This document shows, one piece after another, positions 22,545 to 34,494 of a DNA stretch of 64,000 nt (position 1 is its first letter; each line of letters begins with the position of its first letter). Source of the stretch: Agapanthus africanus (lineage: Eukaryota > Streptophyta > Magnoliopsida > Asparagales > Amaryllidaceae). The notes under the pieces were generated by a model. The model was not told where the DNA came from, searched no databases, and was given only the letters and a program-made list of their open reading frames with translations. The stretch is from contig CM057339.1 in NCBI GenBank assembly GCA_030015575.1, forward strand, positions 778,674,809 to 778,738,808. Reading direction: 5' to 3'. A program made the translations under genes and the position numbers.

Positions 22545-23850
22545 CCTTCGAAGAGATTGGGGAATATTCTTCCGCATCTCACTCACAGCCTCCTAAGTGA
22601 TCTCCTCACTAGACAGGCTACGCCAAAGAGCCTTCACAGATGGCAAGACCTTTGACCGAAGTTTCTCCACCTGCCGATCTAATATAACTATCGGCAATTT
22701 GGTGAACGAAAGATCGCGTCCTTGCTGAATGGTCTGGTGCTGAATCATGTGAGAAGGTCCATGAAGGTATTTGCGAAGTATCGACACAAGGATTACGGGT
22801 GAATATTCGGAAATCTGGGAGGAAGTGCCAAACGATAGGTAACGGTACCGACTCGCTCAAGGATCTCAAAAGGACCTACAATTCTGGGACTAAGTTTCCC
22901 AAAACTCAACATGCCATTTTATCGGAAAAATCCGTAGGAATACATGATCTCCCACTGCGAACTCAAGTCTGCGACGACAACGGTCGGCATAAGATTTCTG
23001 TCTGCAATGATCTGCTCTCATCCTGTCATGAATCAACTGGATCATCTCCGAAGTCTCTTAAACTAGTTGGGGTCCAAAATCCTACTCTCGCAGAGTTCGG
23101 TCGAACGGACTGGTGATCGACACTATCTAACATACAAAGCCTAAAAGGGTGCCGTCTGAATCGTCTCCTGATAATTGTTATTGTAGGAGAGTTCTACCAA
23201 TGGCAGGTGACGATCCCAATTGCCAACGAACTTAAGCACGCACATATGATGCATATCCTCCAAAGTCTGTATAGTCCGCTCTGACTGACTATCGGCATAC
23301 GGATGGAAAGCGGAGCTAAAGCTTAACAGGTATCCAAGGCTTCCTGAAACTTCTGCCAACGACGGCTAGTGAACTGAATGCCTCTATTGGATTCAATGCA
23401 TGAAGGAACTCCGTGCAAACGTATAACTTATCGAAGAACAACTGAGCAAACTGAGCATACCGAGCATAACCGGACAACAATCACCCAAATGGAGTCATAC
23501 CCTTGACTAGACCTGGGTAGACCCACAACGAAATTCATGGAGATCTGCTCCTATTCCCACTCCGGAAGGGTTAAAGATTGCAACTCTCCTGCCGGTCTCA
23601 AATGCTCAACTTTAGCTCGCTGACAAGTCAAGCACTTCAAAACGAAATCCGAAACTTCACTCTTCATCGCTACCTACTCATAACTATCTCTCAAGTCACG
23701 TTACATCTTGGTGGCACTTGGGTGAACACTGAAAGCTGACTGATGTGCCTACTCTAGGACCTCACGTCTTTACCCATCAGTATCAGGTATACACCAACGA
23801 GTCCCTAAATGTAGCACACCCTGGTCATAAATCAAGAATTCTGAAATCAA
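22545..23850 (-). pseudogene. Gypsy integrase relic, copy 1
   Basis: Minus strand, in order: the N-terminal zinc-binding region (SAFSVHP then CLTCQRAK, about 23730-23610); the core start PEWE-stop-EQISMNFVVGLPRS (about 23560-23510); SNRGIQFTS (about 23390); a frame change; SSAFHPYADSQSERTIQTLED (about 23315-23255); and a C-terminal tail, SILRKYLHGPSHMI to VKALWRS (22787-22600), typical of Ty3/Gypsy integrases. Both catalytic Asp positions of the DD(35)E triad read Asn (codons at 23533-23535 and 23386-23388); the Glu in QSER is kept. Trp codons have become TAG at 23551-23553 and after SSEEIT. It cannot be active. Confidence 0.88.
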
Positions 23851-24394
23851 GGAAGATATTGAAAGCCACAGCGCATCGCGTGCGACTGAAAACAAATACA
23901 AACTCAAAATCGAACTCCGTCAAGCGTCTCGCAAATCATCGGATTTGCACGCATATCATCGGAGTTACAAAGGAGATACAGATCTCGAAATCCCCTACTG
24001 AAATCCATTATGCATAGTCAAATGCCATAATACATATATATATTGGAAAAATCTTTAAACCGAATAAAACACATGCAAAAATCTTTCTGAATTGCCGTGT
24101 GATGCGTAACTCACGGCACAAGGGGCGGACGCTAATTGTAAAGTAGTAAATATACATGTATATGTTTTTGCTCAAATTATACGTTTCGCCGTTTTTTTTA
24201 ATCCCGAAAGGTTTTCCTTATAAACGTTTGTGCCGCTCACGGACAAGGAAATAGTGAGACTATAACTCCTTTTTTTTTTTTGAAAACCTCTTGTTAACTT
24301 TTTAGTGCATGAAAAAATACTTAGGTACTGTCCTCAGATCAGTCCTGTTTGGCTACTACACAATATAGTGCCCAATCATGAAAACAAAGTGCTC

Positions 24395-25140
24395 AAAAGC
24401 AAAATCAGCCTCAAAATGCGTATCCAACAACCACGTGCGTCTGGAGCACACGGAAATCAAATCCCAACACAGATACCACAATATGCACAACGCAAAACAA
24501 AGTGCGACGGATGTGCACGAAAGCATCTGTCCAATGCAACGGGTGTGCACGACAACAATATCTGGTGTATCTATTGTGCACGAAAATCTCAATCATGTGC
24601 ATCCGGTGTGCACAAAATCACAACTCATATCATGCAAGAATGAAAGTCTAAATCAAGTACCTAATATGCGCAAAATCCAAATCAAACGTGTCAGGTCCGT
24701 AAAAAGCATCTAGCGCAATAACATGTACGAAAAATACAAGTCTGGTGTAACAAATGTACAAAAATACAAATCTGGTGCATCAAATTCACGAAATACAACA
24801 ATACTTTAATGCGTAAAAAGTAACACCGAGTGTACCAAGGTGTATAAAGTCATTGACGTGTGCAACTGCGTGCACAAAACACATATCAATGCACTACAAG
24901 CACATATAAGCTATACCGAGTGCAAAATCAAATCGAGTGCGTACCACACACACAAAATCAAATCAACTGTATGAAATCCAGGAAATCATAAACATGTGCA
25001 GCCAAGGCACAAAATCAATATCAAGTGCAATAGATATGCACAAATCATAGACCAATATGACAGTGTGTAAATCGTATATCAAGTGCGATAACTATGCACA
25101 AAAATATAAATACTCAGTAGGTGCAGCCATGGTGCACGAA
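24395..25140. repeat. GTGCA...TGCAC hairpin minisatellite, copy 1
   Basis: Around twenty diverged units of about 30-37 bp. Most have a GTGCA arm and a TGCAC or GTGCAC arm 6-8 bases apart, then ACAAAATCAAAT-like spacer. Examples: GTGCAACTGCGTGCAC (24858), GTGCAATAGATATGCAC (25025) and GTGCAGCCATGGTGCAC (25121). It sits where protease and reverse transcriptase would be expected. A copy in internal region 2 is at 31905-32590. Confidence 0.7.
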
Positions 25141-27049
25141 ATCAATATTATAAAACTCATATCCAAGCGATATAAGCGTGATACTCGGATCACAACGCAA
25201 ATCGCAGCAAATGACATTGTGCTATACATATGTCGGGAAAAAAAGTTGGTGCACCCAAAACTGGCAGAGCAAGAACATCCGCTTGTCTCCTGCTCATGGT
25301 CTCCTGCCCTCAGTATCTGGGTCCTCATTTTTCTTGTGGATTACCAATCTCGCAATCCATCGGCTCATCGGTTCAGTCAGGTGTGCTAACGGAAACGATT
25401 CCGCTCTGGCACTTCTCTGGCCGTCTCTTGGCCAATTAGAATGACCACTCGCAAAGCAGCACGTCGCTGGCGTCAGCCTCTGGTCTTCTGAATCAGCGTC
25501 ACACATCTGATCATCGGTGCAATCTTATTGCAGCAGTGTCCTGGAAGGAACCTGCTCAGGGTCTCTTTCGATCTTGCCTATGCCGAACTATACGAAGGCT
25601 GGTACTCTTGCCTAATCTTCTTCTCGCTTTCTGGACATCTGCGTTCTCAGCACAGCTTTTCTTCGGGAGCTAGGCGTATATCAAGCTTCTGTATATATAT
25701 CAGATCTCTAATCTCAACGGGGAGTAGCAACAGCTCGTTTGACATCTCGCATGAACCTCTTGTTCCACTCGCCTTTATTATCGTCTGCTTCGACGCCACA
25801 TCAAGCTATCTGCGTACTGCAATTGTCTCGGCTACAGTCAATCCGAAGTCTCTCACACGGACTCGAAATCACAAACTCGGTATCTTCATAACTCTGAAGA
25901 AGATTTCCAGCCGAACACGTCCTCGGAACTCGTCCATACCATCGGAGGAATACTCAATACTCGTCCGTTCTCTATCAACTCACAACGCATCTGGGTGAGG
26001 TCCTCTATCTGAAGCCGGTCCACTTACTAGTCTCCTATCACATGATATCCGGACGACGTTAAACTGTTCGTTCGATTTGTCAATGTCCCATGATTCCCCG
26101 AGAGCCCAACTTTGAACATAGTTAAATAATATCTAATACACGCCACAGTACTTATGGACCAACCGTAGAAGGGCAAACTCAAGCCTCACTGATGACACCG
26201 CTAAACTGCCGCAAACCCTAAGGTTCAAAAGCGGTTCTATGGTCATCATGTCGAGTTAGGGTTTCATTCTTCTAGAGGGTCCACAGAATTACTTGCATGT
26301 TCCTCCGAAAACTTTAAATTTGGTAAAAATGGGTTTCTGACATTCGTTCGAACTTTTAACTTCGCCTAGACAACATGTGAATACCCTTCGTCTCTCAACT
26401 CAATATAGGCTAACTATCAACTGTCGTATCTCTGCCGGAAAGCTCCAGCGATCTCAGCTCGTAAGCTCTGGAAGCGACATCACATCAATCTCAGCAATAG
26501 CTGGGTCATCTGTCCGCAAGGTAGACGATATCAAAACCTCTGAGGTATGCTGTACATCAACAATCCTCGCACAACAGGCAGCCTCTAACAATAGCCCGAT
26601 CATACGGTGCAAAACCGAACACTCACCTCCAACGAGAAGTCACAACACCAATACAAAATCGAGACGTTCTCGTGTCACCAGAAAACACGATGGTCAATTC
26701 TCGTCCATGACGAGCTCGCCCTGACCGCATCACTAGCAGCAGCTCAATCTGCGCTCAAACCATGGTGACGGGAACCTCAGGCATGTATCGATGAAACCAT
26801 ATCAATGGAATGTAAGGAATCAACAGATCCCAAAATGGATACATGATCATAAGGAGGAACGAATCAATAAGAGTATGATCATGGAAACAAATAGAATCAA
26901 GGATCTCAATATATGTAAATCCTAAGATTTCTTAAGTGGAGTATCGTATCGTAAATATGCTGCGGAACATACGTACGGTATGTTACTCTACTCAAGCTAC
27001 CTACTCTATCTACTGAGGGTCATCCTACACTCATAAAGGTAAAACCTAA

Positions 27050-27062
27050 CGTTCTGATACCA
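27050..27062 (-). other. Primer binding site, internal copy 1
   Basis: The minus strand reads TGGTATCAGAACG, initiator tRNA-Met type, four bases inside LTR2. The copy 2 equivalent, TGGTATTAGAGCG, is at 34478-34490. Each copy carries a different single change from the TGGTATCAGAGC consensus, so the changes arose after the duplication. Confidence 0.85.
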
Positions 27063-27066
27063 ACTT

Positions 27067-30000
27067 TGTCACGACCCGAAAAGTACGGAACGTGGCTGGC
27101 ACTTAAATTACGAAACGTCTTGAGGCGTACGTAATCTAAGTAAGCCAAAACCCAGAAATCAAAACCAAATAGAGCAGTAGAGTGAAGGAAAACCAAATTA
27201 TTGAAAGCGATTTTAAATCATTTAAGTCACTTCAAGCTTTTTATAAAAACAACACCATTTTCCGAAAATTCTGGCAGAGTCTCCTTTATAAATACAGGCC
27301 CCAAACGGGTACAAAACTGGAATATATGAATGACATGAAATAAGGTATCCCCAAGCGGGAGCTAGCTCTTCGCCCAAGGCGGACTCAAAATCACACGCAA
27401 TATAAATATCATCACTGTGCAAAATAAGCATAAAAAGGCATAAAGAAATAAAACATCATGTCGGCTCAAGTGAGCTCGACCCCGAGATACAACATATAAA
27501 TATATAAATCACATTGTCTCGTCTCTAAGTCGCTAATACAATAATACATGTGGTAGATATGGTAGATGGAGTACACTAGATACAATAATGATACAAGTGG
27601 CAACAAAATAACCCCGCAACCCACCTACGAACAAGGCTGCGAGTCTAAGCAAAAGGAGCAAAAGAGGAGGTACGCCCGCCGCTACTGTGCTGACGGGTCA
27701 GACCTGCAAAACACTGTGGCACGACGGGGTTGAGTTGCCAACTCGTGAGTAATAAGTAATATCTAATAAGGCTAACGTAAGCATGTACACAATGGTGTCA
27801 CAACTTACAAATACTAATATGATGCGATGTAATAATATGTATGCAACATGTATGCAATAAACAATACGAGATTTCAATATAATTAACATGGAAAATCTGT
27901 ATTCTTATTTTATTAAACTTCTGTAAGTTAGCTTTAGTTTCATCAAGGAAATCAATATAAATATGTGTCAAGTATCAACACTAAATATGAATATCTCAAT
28001 TACCCTGGGCTCCGGCAATCCGGATTGGCCCAAAAATATCTGATCTAAGGCTCCGGCAAATCCGGACTGGCCCATATCATCAAAACTCAAGACTAGGTCG
28101 GTATCCTCCGGATATCTGCCGCGTCATAAATAACCGGTCGGTAGTACTCCCCTGCCAGGCTCAACGCCATCATCTGCGACCATCTTGCCCCGGGGTACCG
28201 CACCGGGTCCACCATGCACCCACAAACGGTTCCTACTCCTCCTCGAATCGGGTGTAGGATACTGCTCAAGCACCGATAAATCTCATGGTGGACGATAGAT
28301 GCATCATATCATGAGAAAACCGCAACTTACATTTTTTAAATAGTAATACGTTTTCAAATCCTTGCGGTTTCTCCAAATCCATAAATCTCATAAATATGGA
28401 AATCCTCGATAAAATCAGAATACATGAATATCTATGATATTAACAATATGCAATGCGATGTGGAAACTAGAAAACTAAGCAAGAACAATGATGCAATAAG
28501 ATATGTGCAAATGACTAGCAATCCTACGTATTCATATTGATGAATTAAATATATCAAATGCAGGTTTATTAAACAATAATTGGCGCAAGTGATAAGATGC
28601 GGATTTAAGCAAGTTATAAATTGTTCGTGGTATGGCAATTACCAAGGCGAGTGTGTCCTCATAAATAGTGACCGTGCAGCATAAACCAATGGTAATAGTG
28701 CGAGTGTCCTATGAGGTACTAGCACAGTATATATACATATGATAAATGATGCAATGCAACGGGGTAATTAATTAGGAACTACACATATAATTAAAAGTAC
28801 TAAACTACATTCTAACTATCGGCGTCATGCACCATCCAAACGATTTCCTCCGTAGATGTGTACTCTACTCACCGGAACGCCTCCGCTAGTCTAATCTAAT
28901 TGTCGCCTTTCCTTTTCGCGCCGCGTCCGATATCTCCGCGACCGATCCTAGAATTCACACAAAGTAACACATATAAGGCTAAAATCCTGCAAAAACACGA
29001 TATTAAAACCATACGAGAAACTAGCGTCGCAAGCTAACGCGTGTGCACTCGAAACACCGAAATGTGTGTGCTATCGTATGAAACTACCCAGACATGCTGT
29101 GATACGCAGCAAACACTAAACCCAAACTCATAACGTACGTGTCATGAAAGTCTAAAAGTATTGAAAACAAGGTATTTGGTTCCAGATTTTGATACAAGTT
29201 GAATTAGGAAAAGTTGCATGTACCAAAGACCTACATTATATAGCAGACGCCTGCAGCAAAACACCCGACACCCAGGTCCCTACTCTGGCCGTAAATTGTG
29301 GCCAGAACATATAAAATTGTGGCCAGAAATGGGAATGGGGTCCTCGTGTCTCGTGTGTGTGATCTAAGTGTAGTAAACATGCACTAGCAAATGCAACTTT
29401 TTCCTGAAGCAACCGGGTTAACAACAGATCACAAAACTTGCATAATTCTTAACTAAAACCCTAATTAACACTAATTTAATACAATATGGTATTTTAGTGA
29501 AATCTGGTGCAAGGACTTGGATTAAACGACACTAACAACATTTAATTAAGCTAACCAAGCCATAAAACCCCTAACTTTGCCTAATCTCCACTTAAACCAC
29601 AAAATTAGCACTAAAACCTCACTAAAATACTATTTTAAGCTAAATAATTACAAGTTTAGTAAAAAAACGTAATTAGAGTAAGTTTTATACCTCAAGTTGG
29701 TTTAGTGATGGCTCAAACTTGCTAACCTTGCCTTCAAAAGCAAAGACTTGCCTCAAGAACCAACAGGGGGGTGATTTGCATGAGGTTTTGTGAAGAAAGA
29801 TGGATTTTTGATGGAGATGAGCTTGGATGAATGAAGAAGAAGAAGAAGAAAATATGAAGGGGAGGGGCTGCTGGGTCCGCTGCTGCTGCAAAAGAGAGTG
29901 AAAGAGAGAGAGAGATAGAGAGAGAGAGAGAGTGTGTGTATGATAAGGTCAAAGCTTCTCATGCCCATTTAATGCCCCATGCCACTCCAATTTCATTTCT

Positions 30001-30344
30001 TTTTCTTATTTCTTAAAATGTTTGGGTAATTAAAAAGGAAATGATAATCAAGAGGGAAAATAAAAAGGAAACATGTTACATTGTTAATCTAGGGTAAAAA
30101 TTGTGTTGTGCATGCTAACTAAATTTTGCTTAGAAAATAATAGTTAAGGAAATTTGATAAATATTTGAACAATAAATTAAATATTAATTAAAAAACACAA
30201 TTATATATATAATTACATACTTTCACAATTAAAATTAGATTTATTCTGGTCTATGTGGAAATAGCAATTAACGAGATTTATGAAAAACACGCATTATCGC
30301 TAATTAACGCGAAAATAAGCTAAACGAATTTTCAAGGCGTTACA
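27067..30344 (-). mobile_element. Gypsy LTR2 (shared middle LTR)
   Basis: 3278 bp, TGTCACGACC to GGCGTTACA on the plus strand. It is preceded by a PBS on its low side and followed by a PPT on its high side, so it serves both as 5' LTR of copy 1 and 3' LTR of copy 2. There is no target-site duplication at its edges, which argues against separate insertions. Confidence 0.9.
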
Positions 30345-30398
30345 ATCTTCCCCCTTAAAGAAATTCGGTCCCCGAATTTAAAAATCTAGCTACGCGTA

Positions 30399-31695
30399 CC
30401 TTCGAAGAGATTGGGGAATATTCTTCCGCATCTCACTCACAGCCTCCTAAGTGATCTCCTCACTAGACGGGCTACGCCAAAGAGCCTTCACAGATGGCAA
30501 GACTTTTGACCGAAGTTTCTCCATCTGCCGATCCAATATAACTATCGGCAGTTTGGTGAACGAAAGATCGCGTCCTTGCTGAATGGTCTGGTGCTGAATC
30601 ATGTGAGAAGGTCCATGAAGGTATTTGCGAAGTATCGACACAAGGATTACGGGTGAATATCCGGAAATCTGGGCGAAAGTGCGAAACGATAGGCAACAGT
30701 GCCGACTCGCTCAAGGATCTCAAAAGGACCTACAATTCTGGGACTAAGTTTCCCAAAACTCAACATGCCATTTTATCGGAAAAATCCGTAGGAATACATG
30801 ATCTCCCACTGCGAACTCAAGTCTGCGACGACGACGGCCGGCATAAGACTTCTGTCTGCAATGGTCTGCTCTCATCCTGTCCTGAATCAACTGGATCATC
30901 TCCGAAGTCTCTTGAACTAGTTGGGGTCCAAAATCCTACTCTCGCAGAGTTCGGTCTAACGGACTGGTGATCGACACTATCTAACATACAAAGCCTAAAA
31001 GGGTGCCATCTGAATCGTCTCCTGATAATTGTTATTGTAGGAGAGTTCTGCCAATGGCAAGTGACGATCCCAATTGCCAACGAACTTAAGCACGCACATA
31101 TGATGCATATCCTCCAGAGTCTGTATAGTCCGCTCTGACTGACTATCGGCATACGGACGGAAAGTGGAGCTAAAGCTCAACAGGTATCCAAGGCTTTCTG
31201 AAGCTTCCGCCAACGACGGCTAGTGAACTGAATGCCTCTATTGAATTCAATGCATGAAGGAACTCCGTGCAAACGTATAACTTATCGAAGAACAACTGAG
31301 CATACCGAGCATAACCGGACAACAATCACCCAAATGGAGTCATACCCTTGACTAGACCTGGGTAGACCCACAATGAAATTCATGGAGATCTGCTCCCATT
31401 CCCACTCCGGAAGGGTTAAAGATTGCAACTCTCATGCCGGTCTCAAATGCTCAACCTTAGCTCGCTGACAAGTCAAGCACTTCAAAACGAAATTCGAAAC
31501 TTCACTCTTCATCCCTGCCCACCCGTAACTATCTCTCAAGTCACGTTACATCTTGGTGGCACTTGGGTGAACACTGAAAGCTGACCGATGTGCCTACTCT
31601 AGGACCTCACGTCTTTACCCATCAGTATCAGGTATACACTAACGAGTCCCTAAACGTAGCACACCCTTGTCATAAATCAAGAATTCCGGAATCAA
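30399..31695 (-). pseudogene. Gypsy integrase relic, copy 2
   Basis: Same block order as copy 1. Here the core-entry Trp is intact (PEWEWEQIS) and the segment SYGWAGMKSEV is better preserved. Both catalytic Asp codons again read Asn (31378-31380 and 31240-31242), and the TAG after SSEEIT is shared. So those three lesions predate the split of the two internal copies, while the copy 1 core stop came later. The frame is still broken between the SNRGIQFTS and HPYADSQSER blocks. Confidence 0.87.
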
Positions 31696-31904
31696 GGAAG
31701 ATATTGAAAGCCACAACGCATCGCGTGCGACTGAAAACGAATACAAACTCAAAATCGAACTCCGTCAAGCGTCTCGCAAATCATCGTATTTGCTCGCATA
31801 TCATCGGAGTTACAAAGGAGATACAGATCTCAAAATCCCCTACTGAAATCTATTATGCATAGTCAAATACCATAATACATATATATAGCACGCAACCTTG
31901 GAAA

Positions 31905-32590
31905 CAAAGTGCGACAGGTGTGCACGAAAGCATCTGTCCAGTGCAACGGGTGTGCACGACAACAATATCTGGTGCATCTATTGTGCATGAATATCTCAAT
32001 CGTGTACATCCGGTGTGCACAAAATCACATCTCATATCATGCCCGAATGAAAATCTAAATCAAGTGCATTCAATATGCACGAAACCCAAAACCAAGCGCC
32101 TAATATACGAAAAATCCAAATCAAACGTGTCAGGTCCGTAAAAAGCATCTAGTGCAATAACATGTACGAAAAATACAAGTCTGGTGTAACAAATGTACAA
32201 AAATACTAATCTGGTGCATCAAATGCACAAAATACAACAATACTCTAATGCGTAAAAAGTAACACCGAGTGTACCAAGGTATATAAAGTCATAGACGTGT
32301 GCAACTGCGTGCACAAAACACATATCAATGCACTACAAGCACATATAAGCTATACCTAGTGCAAAATCAAATCGAGTGCGTACCACATGCACAAAATCAA
32401 ATCAACTGTATAAAATCCAGAAAATCATAAACATGTGCAGCCAAGGCACAAAATCAATATCAAGTGCAATGGATATGCACAAATCATAGACCAATACGAC
32501 AGTGTGTAAATCGTACATCAAGTGCGATAACTATGCACAAAAATATAAATACTCAGTAGGTGCATCCATGGTGCACGAAATCAATATCAT
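31905..32590. repeat. GTGCA...TGCAC hairpin minisatellite, copy 2
   Basis: Collinear with 24395-25140 but lacking its first part because of the 440-bp deletion. Units such as GTGCAATGGATATGCAC (32466) and GTGCATCCATGGTGCAC (32561) show arms kept while loop bases differ. Confidence 0.7.
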
Positions 32591-34494
32591 AAAACTCATA
32601 TCCAAGCGATATAAGCGTGATACTCGGATCACAACGCAAATCGCAGCAAATGACATTGTGCTATACATATGTCGGGAAAAAAAAGTTGGTGCGCCCAAAA
32701 TTGGCAGAGCAAGAACATCCGCTTGCCTCCTGCTCATGGTCTGGCGCCCTCAGTATCTGGGTCCTCATTTCTCTTGTGGATTACTAATCTCGCAATCCAT
32801 CGGCTCATCGGTTCAGTCAGGTATACTAACGGAAACGATTCCGCTCTGGCACTTCTCTGGTCGTCTCTTGGCCAATTAGTATGACCACTTATAAAGCAGC
32901 ACGTCACTGGCGTCGGCCTCTGGTCCTCTGAATACGCGTCACACATCTGATCATCGGTGCAATCTTATTGCAGCAGTGTCCTGGAAGGAACCTGCTCAGG
33001 GTCTTTTCTAATCTTTCCTATGCCGAACTATACGAAATCTGGTACACTTGCCTAATCTTCTTCTCGCTTTCTGGACATCTGCGTACTCAGCACAGGTTTT
33101 CCTCGGGAACTAGTCGTATATCACGCTTCTGTATACATATCAGATCTCTAATCTCAACGGAGAGTAGCAACAGCTCGTTTGACATCTCGCATGAACCTCT
33201 TGTTCTACTCGTCTTTATTATCGTCTGCTTCGACGCCACGTCAAGCTATCTGCGTACTGCAATTGTCTCAGCTACAGTCAATCCGGAGTCTCTCACACGG
33301 ACTCGAAATCACGAACTCGGTATCTTCATCACTCTGTAGAAGATCTCTAGCCGAACACATCCTCGGGAACTCGTCCATACCATCGGAGGAATACTCAATA
33401 CTCGTCCGTTCTCTATCAACTCACAACGCATCTGGGTGAGGTCCTCTATCTGAAGCCGGTCCACTTACTAGTCTCCTATCACATGATATGCGGACGACGT
33501 TAAACTTTTCGTTCGATTTGTCAAAGTCCCATGATTCCCCGAAAGCCCAACTCAGAGCACAGTTTAATAATATCTAATACATGCCACAGTACTTATGGAC
33601 CAACCGTAGAAGGGAAAACTCAAACTTCACTGATAGCACCACTAAACTGCCGCAAACCCTAAGGTTCAAAAGCGGTTCTATGGTCATCATGTCGAGTTAG
33701 GGTTTCATTCTTCTAGAGGGTCCACAGAATTACTTGCATGTTCCTCCGAATACTTTAAACTTGGAAAAAATGGATTTCTGACATTCGTTCGAACTTTTAA
33801 CTTCGCCTGGACAACATATGAATACCCTTTGTCTCTCAACTCAATATATGCTAGCTATCATCTGTCGTATATCTGCCGGAAAGCTCCAGCGATCTCAGCT
33901 CGTAAGCTCTGGAAGCGACATCACATCAATCTCAGCAACAGCTGGGTCATCTTTCCACACGGTAGACGACATCAAAACCTCTGAGGTATGCTGTACATCA
34001 ACAGTTCTCGCACAACTGGCAGCCTCTAACAATAGCCCGATCATACGGTGCAAAACTGAACACTCACCTCCAACGAGAAGTCACAACACCAATACAAAAT
34101 CGAGACGTTCTCATGTCACCAGAAAACACGATGGTCCGTCCTCGTCCATAACGAGCTCTCCCTGACCGCATCACTAGCAGCAGCTCAATCTGCGCTCAAA
34201 CCATGATGACAGGAACCTCAGGCATGTATCAATGGAACGTAAGGAATCAACAGATCCCAAAATGGATGCATGATCATAAGGGGGAACGAAATCAATAAGA
34301 GAATGATCATGGAAACAAATAGAATCAAGGATCTCAATATATATAAATCCTAAGGTTTCTTAAGTGGAGTATCGTATCGTAAATATGTCGCGGAACATAC
34401 GTACGGTACGTTACTCTACTCAACCTACCTACTCCATCTACCAAGGGTCATTCTACACTCATAAAGGTAAAACCTAACGCTCTAATACCAATTT

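Larger units (their letters stand above)
22491..27066 (-). mobile_element. Gypsy internal region, copy 1
   Basis: 4576 bp. Reading in element sense from 27066: PBS at 27050-27062; about 1.5 kb with no recognised protein; a possible degenerate gag zinc knuckle near 25460-25420 (CCFASGHSNWPRD, of the CX2CX4HX4C kind but with residues lost); a hairpin minisatellite at 24395-25140; an integrase relic at 23850-22545; and the PPT. The expected 2 kb of protease, reverse transcriptase and RNase H is absent. Versus copy 2 it retains about 440 bp (roughly 24043-24480) that copy 2 lacks. Confidence 0.85.
30345..34494 (-). mobile_element. Gypsy internal region, copy 2
   Basis: 4150 bp and collinear with copy 1, except for a deletion of about 440 bp at about 31886 (junction between CATATATATA and GCACGCAACC) and small indels. 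The PPT is at 30345-30360 and the PBS at 34478-34490. It keeps some sense codons lost in copy 1. Confidence 0.88.

Noticed and set aside
22799-23116. Plus-strand 105-codon frame (and its copy at 30653-30970) as a gene
   Set aside because: It is the antisense of the Gypsy integrase relic and exists only because of it.
27067-30344. Middle LTR as the meeting point of two separately inserted elements
   Set aside because: There is no duplication at its edges, and a PBS on one side with a PPT on the other shows it is shared by both units.
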